A stretch of 35,758 nt of DNA from Corynebacterium sp. (GTDB lineage Bacteria > Actinomycetota > Actinomycetes > Mycobacteriales > Mycobacteriaceae): assembly GCA_030530985.1 (NCBI GenBank), contig JAUMTX010000012.1, forward strand, positions 1 to 35,758, written 5' to 3'. The notes under the pieces are model-generated. The model worked only from the letters and a program-made list of their open reading frames with translations. It was not told the DNA's origin and did not search any database. The position numbers were made by a program, and so were the translations under genes. Of this stretch, positions 9,201 to 17,719 are shown piece after piece. Within the stretch, counting starts at the first letter, position 1; each line of letters starts with the position of its first letter.

Positions 9201-11639
9201 TTAGTGGTTTGCGCGCAGTCGCGCCAAGGCCTGCTCCTCGGCCATATCCCTATCCTTGCGTTCCTGCTTGACCATGGCCACCAGGCCTTCGCCTTCCACA
9301 TCCACATGGGGCAGGAGCTTATCCAACCATTTAGGGATCCACCAGGTGGATCGGCCCAGGAGGAAGAGGGTGGCGGGGACGAGGGACATGCGGATGAAGA
9401 AGGCGTCGAAAAGCACGCCGGCACCAAGGGCAAAGCCGAAGATCTGAATGAAGGCGATGGATTGGTCAATAAAGGCCGCAAAGACGGAAATCATAATAAT
9501 GGCGGCGCCGGCCACCACGCGGGAACCCAGGGCGAAACCCTCAATAATGGACTTTTCCACCAGGTTGTACTCGTTTTTACCAACAGGGATGCGCTTGCCC
9601 GGCGCGTGCTGCGTATAGGAGACATAGCGCTCACGCATACGCGAAACCAGGAAGACCTGGTAGTCCATGGCCAGGCCGAAGGTCACACCAATCAGGAAGA
9701 TAGGCATAAAGGAAATCAGTGGACCCGGGGCATCCACAAAACCCCACAGGCCCTTCTGCCAGAAGAGCACAGTGGTACCAAAGGCAGCGCCCACGGAGAG
9801 CAGGAAGCCCAGGCCCGCCACAATTGGCACCATAATGGAACGGAAAACCAAAAGCAGCAGCACAATGGCCAGGCCAACAATAATCGCAAGATAGATCGGC
9901 ATGGCATTTTCCAGCTTGGCGGTCACATCCTGCTGGATTGGGGTGAGGCCCGTAATACCAATGCTAATGCCGGTGGAGTCCTCAATTTGGCCCTCCAGGA
10001 CGCGCAGGCCCTCAAGGATTTGGGCGGTCACAGCCTCCTGCGGGCCGGAGGTTGGGGTGAGGTAGATCTGTGCCGCGGTGGAATCCGAGTTCACGGAAAG
10101 CAGCTGGGCGTGCTTGACATCGCTCACAGCATTAAGAACCTGAACGGTATAGAGGAAGCTCGCGGTCTGCGCGGCCTTGGTGCGCTCCTCGGCGGTGGAT
10201 TCCTCCGTCACCTGCGCATCAATATAGGGCTGCAGGGCGGGGCTGTCCTCATTCACATTATGGGCGTCCAGCACCAGGAGGAATGGCGCATTAATGCCCG
10301 CCCCGAATCCTTCCTCGAGGATATCGGCGGCGCGGCGCTGGGTCATGGATTCGGAGGAGGTTTTATCCGAAGGCAGGGCCAGTTCCAATTCCACAATGGG
10401 CAGGGTGAGTGCCCCGAGAACAAAAACCACGGCGGCAAAAACCGAGCCGGGGTGGCGGTGCACCAAGCGCACCCAGCGTTCGGAGAGGGTGCTCAGGCCG
10501 GGCTTGGGGCGGCGCCAGCGGAAGATATTAATGCCGAAGGCATAGCGGCCAAAGACACCGAGCAGGGCCGGCACCAGGGTAAGGGCCACCACCACAGAAA
10601 TCGCCACAGTGAAGGCCGCCGCCGCACCCATATAGGTGAGGAAGGGGATACCCGCAGTGGCCAGGGCGGCGAGCGCAATAACCACAGTCAGGCCGGCAAA
10701 GACCACCGCGGAACCGGCGGTACCCACTGCCAGGCCGGCGGCCTCCTCACGGGAATCATGGGTATATTCCGCCTTATAGCGGCTAATAATAAAGAGGGCA
10801 TAGTCAATGCCTACCGCCAGGCCAATCATGACGGATAGCACTGGGGTGATATTATTCAGATCCACAAAGTGGGTGCCAATGAGAATGGCAAAGGAGCCCA
10901 GACCCACACCAAGAATGGCTGTGAGCAGTGGCAGGCCCGCGGCCACCACGGAACCGAAGGTGAGAAGCAGCACGATAAAGGCCACAACGAGACCAATAAT
11001 TTCGGAGCGGCCTTCAATTTCAATGGGGTCATCGGTGGATTGGCCCATGATTTCGACCTGCATATCGGTGTCACCCACGGCACCCATGGCGTCATAGAAC
11101 TGTTGGCGGTCTTCTTCGGTGAGTTCGCTGGCGGTGGGCACATCAATATTAAAGGTGAAGAAACCAATGCGCCCGTCCTCCGAGAGCATGGAGAGGTTCG
11201 CCGCATCCGCCTCCGCCATGGCTTCTGGGATGCCGAGGGCGGTTTCCTGCTCGATGACCATCTCTAGGAATTCATCATTATAGGTGACGGGATTTCCGTA
11301 GCGTTCGGTATCGGTGATGCGGGTGACGTGGGCGTTGAGGTAGTCGATGACCGCGTCGATTTGCTCGGTGTATTCATCCAGGGTGTGGCCCTCGGGCGCC
11401 TTAAAGACAAAGGTCACGCCGGTGGAGTAGAGCGGGTTGCGGGCATCGGGAAACTGTTCCATGAGGGTTTCTACCGCTGCTTGGGATTCGGTGCCCGGGA
11501 TGGAGACGGAGTCACTGAAGCCCTTTTGGACTGTGCCCGCCAGGGTACCCACCGTGAGCAAAACCAGTGCCCACAGTGCGATGACCACCCATTTATAGTG
11601 GTAGCACCATTTTCCTAGTCGGTAGAGTAGTTTCGCCAC
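9201..11639 (-). CDS. MMPL/RND-family membrane transporter
   Basis: 812 aa, starting with GTG at 11639. It has two homologous halves, each with one N-terminal helix, a large extracytoplasmic domain and a five-helix bundle (about 12 helices). Both halves keep the Asp-Tyr pair used for proton coupling in MmpL proteins: AVGIDYALFIISR and FGLAMDYQVFLVSR. The family moves lipids or hydrophobic compounds with the proton gradient; in corynebacteria some members export mycolate conjugates. The short C-terminus resembles the YdfJ-like branch more than MmpL3. A -10-like TAAACT (11646-11651, minus strand) lies about 7 bases before the GTG, so the mRNA may be leaderless. First gene of the mmpL-tgt-gluQ-dnaB-nhaP run. 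Confidence 0.88.
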   Translation of the reverse strand: MAKLLYRLGKWCYHYKWVVIALWALVLLTVGTLAGTVQKGFSDSVSIPGTESQAAVETLMEQFPDARNPLYSTGVTFVFKAPEGHTLDEYTEQIDAVIDYLNAHVTRITDTERYGNPVTYNDEFLEMVIEQETALGIPEAMAEADAANLSMLSEDGRIGFFTFNIDVPTASELTEEDRQQFYDAMGAVGDTDMQVEIMGQSTDDPIEIEGRSEIIGLVVAFIVLLLTFGSVVAAGLPLLTAILGVGLGSFAILIGTHFVDLNNITPVLSVMIGLAVGIDYALFIISRYKAEYTHDSREEAAGLAVGTAGSAVVFAGLTVVIALAALATAGIPFLTYMGAAAAFTVAISVVVALTLVPALLGVFGRYAFGINIFRWRRPKPGLSTLSERWVRLVHRHPGSVFAAVVFVLGALTLPIVELELALPSDKTSSESMTQRRAADILEEGFGAGINAPFLLVLDAHNVNEDSPALQPYIDAQVTEESTAEERTKAAQTASFLYTVQVLNAVSDVKHAQLLSVNSDSTAAQIYLTPTSGPQEAVTAQILEGLRVLEGQIEDSTGISIGITGLTPIQQDVTAKLENAMPIYLAIIVGLAIVLLLLVFRSIMVPIVAGLGFLLSVGAAFGTTVLFWQKGLWGFVDAPGPLISFMPIFLIGVTFGLAMDYQVFLVSRMRERYVSYTQHAPGKRIPVGKNEYNLVEKSIIEGFALGSRVVAGAAIIMISVFAAFIDQSIAFIQIFGFALGAGVLFDAFFIRMSLVPATLFLLGRSTWWIPKWLDKLLPHVDVEGEGLVAMVKQERKDRDMAEEQALARLRANH

Positions 11640-11675
11640 GCGGATAGTTTACCCTATTAGGCTTAAAATGAATGT

Positions 11676-12137
11676 ATGCGTAATCTGCCCCCGCCCCTGC
11701 TCGCTGAGGCCAATGGGCTCATGGCCCTTGCCCTGGAGGAGGCCCGCCGCACCCCGCTTGTCGACGTCCCCGTCGGCGCCATCCTCCTTGATGCTACTGG
11801 CCGGGTGCTCTCTCGTGGCCATAATGAGCGGGAATTCCGTGGGGATGCCACCGCCCACGCCGAGGTGGAGGCCATCCGCGCCGCCGGCCGCCCCCGCCTG
11901 GATGACTGCACCCTGGTTGTCACCCTGGAACCCTGCACCATGTGCGCCGGCGCGATTCTCGGCGCCCGGGTTGGTCGCCTGATTTTCGGCGCCTGGGAAC
12001 CAAAGACCGGTGCCTGCGGTTCGCTTATCGACGTCCTCCGTGATCCCCCCAACCTCCACCGCCCCGAAGTCCTTGCCGGCATCCGTGAGGAGGAGTGCGC
12101 CGCCCTCATGACTGAGTTTTTTGCCAGCAGGCGTTAA
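11676..12137 (+). CDS. tadA: tRNA adenosine(34) deaminase
   Basis: 153 aa, one cytidine/deoxycytidylate deaminase domain. The zinc and catalytic motifs are complete: HAE (H61, E63) and PCTMC (C87, C90). It converts A34 to inosine in tRNA-Arg(ACG); two genes for that tRNA are in this window (17917-17989 and 24355-24427). A nucleoside deaminase of the same fold is the alternative, but the N-terminal region and context match TadA. It is divergent from mmpL with 36 bases between starts. A -10-like TAAAAT at 11664-11669 places transcription start at or next to the ATG. tRNA-Ser(CGA) follows 22 bases downstream. Confidence 0.9.
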   Translation: MRNLPPPLLAEANGLMALALEEARRTPLVDVPVGAILLDATGRVLSRGHNEREFRGDATAHAEVEAIRAAGRPRLDDCTLVVTLEPCTMCAGAILGARVGRLIFGAWEPKTGACGSLIDVLRDPPNLHRPEVLAGIREEECAALMTEFFASRR

Positions 12138-12159
12138 AGGCATTAAAGTAGTTGGAGTT

Positions 12160-12250
12160 GGTGGCGTGTCCGAGCGGCCGAAGGTGCTCGCCTCGAAAGC
12201 GAGTGTTGGGTAATCCCCAACCGGGGGTTCAAATCCCCCCGCCACCGCCA
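12160..12250 (+). tRNA. tRNA-Ser (anticodon CGA)
   Basis: The acceptor stem GGTGGCG (12160-12166) pairs with CGCCACC (12240-12246). Discriminator G is at 12247 and CCA is encoded at 12248-12250. The anticodon arm CTCGC-CTCGAAA-GCGAG gives CGA. A long variable arm (GTTGGG...CCCAAC) is typical of tRNA-Ser, and the T arm contains GGTTCAAAT. Confidence 0.97.
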
Positions 12251-12254
12251 CAAA

Positions 12255-12279
12255 GCCCAGCAGTGCGCTGGGCTTTTTT
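12255..12279 (+). terminator. Intrinsic terminator after tRNA-Ser(CGA)
   Basis: GCCCAGC (12255-12261), a 5-base loop, GCTGGGC (12267-12273) and then six T. It starts 4 bases after the tRNA CCA and abuts the stop of the converging TetR gene. Confidence 0.92.
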
Positions 12280-12839
12280 CATCGCAACCCTCGGATGAAC
12301 GTATCCAAAATTGAGTCCCCCAAACCCGGGATACGTGCCTCCACCACATCGGGCAGGGGACGGGTAATGACTGTAATTCCGACAAAGAACTGGGTGGGAC
12401 TAATATTCTTGCGGATAACTCCGTAGTCCGCAGCACGGGCTAGTAGATCCTTCTGCGCCAGGTAGGTTTTGCGGAAGATGGGGTCCTGCTCTAGTTCAGT
12501 GACACTCTCAAAGTTCTGATCAAAATAGGCCCAGAGCGGGGTCATAATGGCGCCGAGCTGCAGCTCCCGGATGGAAAAGACGAAGTTCCGAAACTCCTGG
12601 CCCGGGTCCTCCCATTCCCGATCATAGGAGGCGCAGAGGGCCACCATGCGCTCACTGCAGAGGGCGCGCACCCCATCATAAAGGTCCTCAATAGTAGGGA
12701 AGTGTCGCAGCAAAGTAGCAATGCCAACCCCGGCCTCCTTGGCAATGGCACGAAGGGAGACATCCTCGCCCTTAGCTGCGAAAAGGCGAATCGCCGCCTC
12801 CAGAATAAGGCGCTTATTTTCCTGGGCATCAGCACGCAT
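12279..12839 (-). CDS. TetR-family transcriptional regulator
   Basis: 186 aa. The N-terminal 50 residues form a TetR helix-turn-helix: ILEAAIRLFAAKG, then SLRAIAKEAGVGIATLLRHFPT. The rest is a variable helical ligand/dimer domain that identifies no ligand. The ATG is preceded by AAGGAAG. It is divergent from a membrane-protein gene (12959), and a 17-bp palindrome at 12911-12927 lies just past that gene's predicted transcription start. The simplest reading is a local repressor of its neighbour that responds to an unknown small molecule. Confidence 0.9.
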   Translation of the reverse strand: MRADAQENKRLILEAAIRLFAAKGEDVSLRAIAKEAGVGIATLLRHFPTIEDLYDGVRALCSERMVALCASYDREWEDPGQEFRNFVFSIRELQLGAIMTPLWAYFDQNFESVTELEQDPIFRKTYLAQKDLLARAADYGVIRKNISPTQFFVGITVITRPLPDVVEARIPGLGDSILDTFIRGLR

Positions 12840-12864
12840 AATGAGCTCTTCCTTTCGTGGGTTC

Positions 12865-12894
12865 TTGACACCAGTATAAATGGAGCGCTATGAT
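12865..12894 (+). promoter_or_regulatory. Promoter of the TetR-linked membrane-protein gene
   Basis: A consensus -35 TTGACA (12865-12870) and -10 TATGAT (12889-12894) are separated by 18 bases. The predicted start lies near 12901, leaving a leader of about 58 bases before the ATG at 12959. This is one of the best sigma-A type promoters in the window. Confidence 0.75.
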
Positions 12895-12910
12895 TCACTT
12901 AAATCAGAAA

Positions 12911-12927
12911 CGGAACACAGCGTTCCG
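12911..12927. promoter_or_regulatory. Candidate TetR operator palindrome
   Basis: CGGAAC-ACAGC-GTTCCG is a perfect 6-bp inverted repeat with a 5-base spacer. It lies about 10 bases downstream of the predicted transcription start, where bound repressor would block RNA polymerase. It falls between the divergent TetR and membrane-protein genes. Confidence 0.6.
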
Positions 12928-12958
12928 ATTAACTATTCTTCAGAAAGAAGGTCCTCTC

Positions 12959-13897
12959 ATGAAAGATTGGAAAATTTCCTTGGGCGCCGCCCTTGGTCTC
13001 ATGGCCATGTTGGCTCTCATGTTCTTCGCTTTTATGGCCCCTGCTACCGCCTCCGGAGCAAAGAACCTGCCGCTGGCAGTCAATGCCCCTGCGGCCGTAG
13101 TCGAGCAGCTGGAGGCCGCCGGTACCTTCACCATCACCGAAACCGCGAATAGCGAAAGCGCAACAAGCCTTGTGGAAAACCACGAAGCTATCGGAGGCAT
13201 CAGCATTGATGCAACCGGCGCAACCATTGTGACCGCCCAGGCCGCCGGCAGCCCTTATGTCACCGCAATGAAGACAGTGGGCTCAAAGCTCGAAGCCCAG
13301 GGCATCCCAGTCAGCTACCAGGAAGTCGCACCCTATAGTGACAAAGACCCTTCGGGTATTGGCATGACTTTGCTTGCTATGCCACTGGCCCTGGGTGGCG
13401 GCGTGGCCGGCATGATCTTCACCATGCTTCCAGGTCGACGCTGGGTGCGCGCCGCAATGAGTGTGGTCGCAAGCATTGGCTTCGGCTTTATTATTACCGC
13501 CATGCTCACCGGCTATGGCACCATCTCCGGTCACTTCCTTGCCACCGCAGCGGCACTGAGCTTTGGCATTGCCTCCATCGCGCTGTGGGTACAGGGCATG
13601 GGCGCCTTGCTTGGCCGTGCGGGCGCCATCCTCGCAGGCCCCCTCTTCCTGCTGCTGCTCTCCAACCCGCTCTCTGCCCTGAGCACCGGCAAGTGGTGGC
13701 TGCCTAGCGGCTGGGGCGAGTTCGGTCAGTGGCTACCAATCGGCGCCATCGGCAATATGATTCGCAGCATTAACTTCTTCCCAGGGGCAAGCATCACCAA
13801 TAACATTCTGGCCATGCTCATCTTCCTGGCCTTGGGTGCCGCCGGCCTTGCCATTGGCAGCCGCAAGCAGAAGGCAGCCGCCCCAGCTACTGCCTAA
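12959..13897 (+). CDS. TetR-linked multi-pass membrane protein (YhgE/Pip- or ABC-2-like)
   Basis: 312 aa from the ATG at 12959, chosen because AGAAGG lies about 8 bases upstream and the family-like hydrophobic start begins there; the open frame from 12890 overlaps the promoter. An N-terminal membrane helix (about 10-32) is followed by an extracytoplasmic domain of about 120 residues (roughly 35-155). Five or six helices follow, and the tail is short and basic (SRKQKAAAP). This layout resembles the YhgE/Pip and ABC-2 permease families, but I do not recognise a specific orthologue and no ATPase gene is adjacent. Regulation by the divergent TetR is likely. Its stop overlaps the tyrA stop by 4 bases on the opposite strand. 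Confidence 0.75.
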   Translation: MKDWKISLGAALGLMAMLALMFFAFMAPATASGAKNLPLAVNAPAAVVEQLEAAGTFTITETANSESATSLVENHEAIGGISIDATGATIVTAQAAGSPYVTAMKTVGSKLEAQGIPVSYQEVAPYSDKDPSGIGMTLLAMPLALGGGVAGMIFTMLPGRRWVRAAMSVVASIGFGFIITAMLTGYGTISGHFLATAAALSFGIASIALWVQGMGALLGRAGAILAGPLFLLLLSNPLSALSTGKWWLPSGWGEFGQWLPIGAIGNMIRSINFFPGASITNNILAMLIFLALGAAGLAIGSRKQKAAAPATA

Positions 13898-14943
13898 ACA
13901 ACCTCAATGCGGGCGCCCACATTCTCAGCTTGAATAAGCTGTGAGACCAAATCCCCCGCAGCAAGGTGGATGCGCAGCACAGGGCGGGCACTCATTGGTG
14001 GCACAGCCGAGGCGAACTGCGCCTTGGCAAAAGCCTTGGCGGCCGAGGTGCCGGAGCGGGCCTCATAGCGGATGCGGGAGCGGTAGCCGGCGTCGCATAG
14101 CTCCTCAAGGTTGGGCTTGGAATCAGCCAGGTGAGCACGCGCATCCTGCAGAATAGCAATGCACTCATCCACCGCATCCAGCAGGGCAGTATGGTTGGTT
14201 TCGCACATGGCGCGCACCAAAGAAGGCGAAGTCGCAGCCACGCGGGTACCATCGCGGAAACTAGAGGCCGCCAGGGACAGGGCCAAGGCGCCACCATTAT
14301 CACCAACAATGGCCAGGGCCTCCGCCAAAATATGGGGCAGGTGGGAGACACGGGCCGCGGCCGCATCATGCTGCGCAACGCGGGAAGGAATGACCTCAGC
14401 GCCCACGCGATTAGCCAGGTGAACCACATCCACCCAGAGGCGCAACCAGTCGCCCGGAACCTCACCCTGCTCGGCACGGTCGAAGGTCACCACCCAGGCA
14501 GCCCCACGGAAAAGACCCGTCTGCGCGGCCGACCAACCCGACTCGGCGGTACCCGCCATTGGGTGGGAGCCCACATAATTATCCTCAAGGCCAGCGGCCT
14601 TCACCAGGGCCAGGACCTCCGCCTTCACACTCACCACATCGGTGAAACCACAATTCGGCGCAAATTCAGCAATGGCCTCCAACAGCTTGCCAATCACCGG
14701 CATTGGCGTGGCCATAACAATGAGGGCATCCTCCTCACTGGCCCGGCGCAGGGTGGCCTCCAAATCCCCGGAGACATCAAATCCCTCACCCGTGGCCTTG
14801 GACACGACAGAAGGGGAGCGGTTATAGCCATAGACTGGGTGGCCTGCCTCCTTCAGGTCGCGCAACAGGGACCCGCCAATGAGGCCCAAACCAAGGATGC
14901 ACACGGGACGAGAGATTTCACAATACATGTGTCCAGTGTACAT
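13894..14943 (-). CDS. tyrA: Prephenate/arogenate dehydrogenase
   Basis: 349 aa. The Rossmann motif GLGLIGGSL lies at about 18-26, the family signature SHPMAGTAESG follows at about 131, and the helical SHLPHILAEAL segment lies in the second half. It catalyses the NAD(P)-dependent oxidative decarboxylation in tyrosine synthesis. In C. glutamicum TyrA acts on arogenate, and Pat (here at 24622) is an aromatic aminotransferase; specificity here is inferred. The start may be 14943 or the in-frame ATG at 14928. Only 8 bases separate it from the divergent MFS gene, and no ribosome site is evident, so a leaderless start is likely. The C-terminal 60 residues could be a small ligand-binding module. Confidence 0.92.
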   Translation of the reverse strand: MYTGHMYCEISRPVCILGLGLIGGSLLRDLKEAGHPVYGYNRSPSVVSKATGEGFDVSGDLEATLRRASEEDALIVMATPMPVIGKLLEAIAEFAPNCGFTDVVSVKAEVLALVKAAGLEDNYVGSHPMAGTAESGWSAAQTGLFRGAAWVVTFDRAEQGEVPGDWLRLWVDVVHLANRVGAEVIPSRVAQHDAAAARVSHLPHILAEALAIVGDNGGALALSLAASSFRDGTRVAATSPSLVRAMCETNHTALLDAVDECIAILQDARAHLADSKPNLEELCDAGYRSRIRYEARSGTSAAKAFAKAQFASAVPPMSARPVLRIHLAAGDLVSQLIQAENVGARIEVV

Positions 14944-14951
14944 TTTTAAGA

Positions 14952-16217
14952 ATGAGAATGAGGGTTTTTGCCGATACTCGCCCCTTGCAGGTACCGGCCT
15001 ATCGGCGCCTGTGGATTGCGAATATTGCCACAGTCATTGGCGGTCAGCTCACTGTGGTGGCTATCCCCGCACAGATCTACTCCATGACGGGTTCCTCCGC
15101 CTATGTGGGTCTCACTGGTCTTTTTGGCCTGGTGCCCCTCATTATTTTCGGCCTCTACGGCGGGGCCATTTCGGATGCTTTTGATAAGCGCCGCGTGCTC
15201 ATGGTCACCACCGCCGGCATGATGGCCTGCGCCCTGATTTTCTGGGCCATTGCTTTCTCCGGTTCGCGCAATGTGTGGTTGCTCCTTGGGGCTTTTGCCC
15301 TTCAGCAGGGCTTTTTTGCTGTAAACCAGCCCACCCGCATTGCTATTTTCCCCCGCATTGTTCCCGCCGGGCAGTTGGCCGCCGCGGCGAGCCTCAATGG
15401 CACCCTCCAACAATTTGGTGCCGTGGTGGGTCCGCTTGTGGCCGGCGCGCTCATTCCTTTCATTGGCTATACCTGGCTGTACTTCCTGGATGCCCTGGCC
15501 ATTCTTAGTAGTTTCTGGGCGGTTTTTGCCCTGCCCGCTTTGCCCGCGGTGGGTCGCGCCCACGATCAGAGTGTGTCCCGCCGCCTGGTGGAGGGCTTCC
15601 GCTATATCCTCACCCAGCCGATTCTTCTGGCTTCTTTCGCGGCCGACCTGGTCGCCATGATTTTTGGCATGCCGCGCGCCCTCTACCCGGAAATTGCCCA
15701 CGTGAACTTTGGCGGCCCGGAGGATGGTGGCACCGCCATGTCCCTGCTCTATTCGGCCATGGCCATTGGCGCCATTGTGGGCGGTTTGCTCTCCGGCTGG
15801 ACCAGCCATGTGCGTCACGACGGCCGCGTCGTTGTCTGGGCCATTGCTGCCTGGGGCGCTGCTATCGCCCTGGGCGGGTACTTTGTCACCCTTTGTGATG
15901 GCGCCATGGGTTTCTATGGCAGCATGGTGATTCTCATGATTATGGTGGGCGGCATGACGGATATGTGGTCAGCCGCCTGCCGTGGCGCCATTCTTTCCCA
16001 ATCCGCCAATGCGGAGGTGCAGGGCCGCATCCAGGGCGTTCATATTATTGTGATTGCCGGCGGCCCGCGCCTTGCTGATATGCTTCACGGCTGGCTATCG
16101 GGCTATTGGGGCCCGGGTGCGACCATGGCCTGGGGCGGCGTGGCCACCGTTATTGGCATTGGCCTGCTCGCCCTGGCCATCCCGGCCCTGCGCACCTACA
16201 CCCGCCCCACTAGCTAG
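14952..16217 (+). CDS. MFS transporter, EntS/MFS_3-like exporter
   Basis: 421 aa with about 12 hydrophobic helices. The family loop between helices 2 and 3 reads GAISDAFDKRRVLM. The overall pattern (PAYRRLWIANIATVIGGQ at the N-terminus, QQGFFAVNQPTR, and an R-x-QG motif near the C-terminus) is that of the MFS_3 group, which includes the enterobactin exporter EntS. The substrate cannot be read. An ATG two codons further on (14958) is an alternative start. TACATT at 14938-14943 is a possible -10 for a leaderless mRNA. Its stop overlaps the stop of the GH16-1 gene by 4 bases on the other strand. Confidence 0.85.
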   Translation: MRMRVFADTRPLQVPAYRRLWIANIATVIGGQLTVVAIPAQIYSMTGSSAYVGLTGLFGLVPLIIFGLYGGAISDAFDKRRVLMVTTAGMMACALIFWAIAFSGSRNVWLLLGAFALQQGFFAVNQPTRIAIFPRIVPAGQLAAAASLNGTLQQFGAVVGPLVAGALIPFIGYTWLYFLDALAILSSFWAVFALPALPAVGRAHDQSVSRRLVEGFRYILTQPILLASFAADLVAMIFGMPRALYPEIAHVNFGGPEDGGTAMSLLYSAMAIGAIVGGLLSGWTSHVRHDGRVVVWAIAAWGAAIALGGYFVTLCDGAMGFYGSMVILMIMVGGMTDMWSAACRGAILSQSANAEVQGRIQGVHIIVIAGGPRLADMLHGWLSGYWGPGATMAWGGVATVIGIGLLALAIPALRTYTRPTS

Positions 16218-17704
16218 CCTTTGGTGATTCCAAGGAAGAATCCCAACCAGCTAAAGAAACGCCCAATAAGCTGCCACAAGGTCAGGCGCTCACTGGATGC
16301 CGCCGGGGCCGGGGCATAGTAGTAATAATGGTGATGCTCGACCGTATGCTTTTCGACGCTATTGTTATTCGTCGTATTGTTATGGGTCGTGGTGTTGTTA
16401 TTGGTGGTCACCCGCTCAATCACACCGGCACCTGGGCTTGTAGCTGGTGGCTCCGGCTGCTCAGGGGCTTCCGAACTCTCTGGATCCTCTGGGTTCCCCG
16501 GATCAGGATTTCCCGACGCTGGTTTCTCTGGCACTGGCTTTTCTGGCACTGCCGGATCCTCTGGCTCCTCTGGATCCTCCGGTGCTGGTGGCTGTGGCTT
16601 TTCCTGGATGCAATCAGGGTGCGCCTCATATGGGCCTAGGATAGCGGGGGCGCTGGTGCTGGAATTCTGCCACTTTTCCGAGGCATCCTGGTTAATACAC
16701 TGTGCCGCAGCAGCCGGTGGGTTGGGCTCCACATAGGTGTGGATATAGTCAATCTCAAAGGACTGCTCACCAAAAGGCTTATCCTCCTCCGGTGGGGCAA
16801 GCCACGCGTCCTTGGCAGGATTCTCCACCATGGTGTCCACAATCAGCTTAAATGGGCGGGCCAACATCTGATCATAGATTGGGGCCAGGCTCGCATCGGC
16901 AGCAATGGAATTATCAAAACCACGGACACGGTCACCAATCAGCTGGCCGTCGAGGTAGTAGGCGAGGTGGCCGTCGAAAAGCTCAACGGTCCAGGTGTGC
17001 CACTTATTCCAGTTCTCCTCAGCAAGAGGCATGCGCTGGTCCTTGTACGCATTCTTGGCCAGGTGGGTGGCCGAATACTGGTACTTTGGGCGGCTGGAAT
17101 AGGCCTCGACCAGGTCAAGCTCCACATATTCAGGGTGGTTGCTGGCCACATCATTCTGCATCCACAGGTTACGGCGCACACCATTAATGGCAATATCACC
17201 GGTGGCGCGGGCGCGGATACTCACCTTGAAGTTACCGGCAGGGATTTCCGGCAAGTGCATGCGGGAGACACTATAGATGCTGTCCTTACCCGCCGGGCAT
17301 GGCTCCGACTGGGCGGTCAGGCCCGCATAGGTGCCCGGGGTGATGGTGGTGCCGGCATCCACACAATAGCGCTTAATGTGGTGGGACATAACACCATTCT
17401 CAACGGTGATATTATCCTGCAGCCACCAGGCAATAGGGTTACGATAACTCTCACGACCATTGAAAATCTGCCACTGGGCAATGGTCGGATCCTGGTCAAT
17501 CGGCAGGTTAAAATCAGAGCTTGTGGGCTCAAATCGCACCAGGTGAGGGTCGCGGCTGAGAATCTCACGCATAATTGGGGAGACCTTCTCCGAGGAGATC
17601 TGATTTTCCGCATGCGCAGGGGACGCACTCACTGCAAGGTGGGAGGCGCACAGCGCCGCCGCAGCAGTCAAAGCGAGAACCACTTTAGAAACTTGGACAA
17701 TCAT
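16214..17704 (-). CDS. GH16-1: exported glycoside hydrolase 16-type protein with His/Tyr tail
   Basis: 496 aa. The signal peptide ends near AHA-E (about 32). The GH16 domain covers about 55-335: RRNLWMQ, the catalytic ELDLVE (E195 nucleophile, D197, E200 acid/base), and WHTWTVELFDG. Conserved Cys114 and Cys136 probably form a disulfide; a second Cys pair follows the domain. Then come a Pro/Glu/Asp linker, an Asn/Thr-rich stretch, a HHHYYYY segment, and a hydrophobic C-terminal helix (LGFFLG) without LPXTG. GH16 enzymes cleave beta-1,3/1,4 glycans with retention; the substrate here is unknown. It is the most divergent of the four paralogues and lies outside the tRNA-Arg pair. Confidence 0.85.
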   Translation of the reverse strand: MIVQVSKVVLALTAAAALCASHLAVSASPAHAENQISSEKVSPIMREILSRDPHLVRFEPTSSDFNLPIDQDPTIAQWQIFNGRESYRNPIAWWLQDNITVENGVMSHHIKRYCVDAGTTITPGTYAGLTAQSEPCPAGKDSIYSVSRMHLPEIPAGNFKVSIRARATGDIAINGVRRNLWMQNDVASNHPEYVELDLVEAYSSRPKYQYSATHLAKNAYKDQRMPLAEENWNKWHTWTVELFDGHLAYYLDGQLIGDRVRGFDNSIAADASLAPIYDQMLARPFKLIVDTMVENPAKDAWLAPPEEDKPFGEQSFEIDYIHTYVEPNPPAAAAQCINQDASEKWQNSSTSAPAILGPYEAHPDCIQEKPQPPAPEDPEEPEDPAVPEKPVPEKPASGNPDPGNPEDPESSEAPEQPEPPATSPGAGVIERVTTNNNTTTHNNTTNNNSVEKHTVEHHHYYYYAPAPAASSERLTLWQLIGRFFSWLGFFLGITKG

Positions 17705-17719
17705 ACGTTTTCCTATCCA

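Noticed and set aside
9021..10838. A 605-codon open frame on the plus strand opposite tgt and mmpL
   Set aside because: It is antisense to two clearly recognised genes, rich in Gly/His/Asn without domain features, and has no ribosome site. It is a shadow of GC-biased codon usage.
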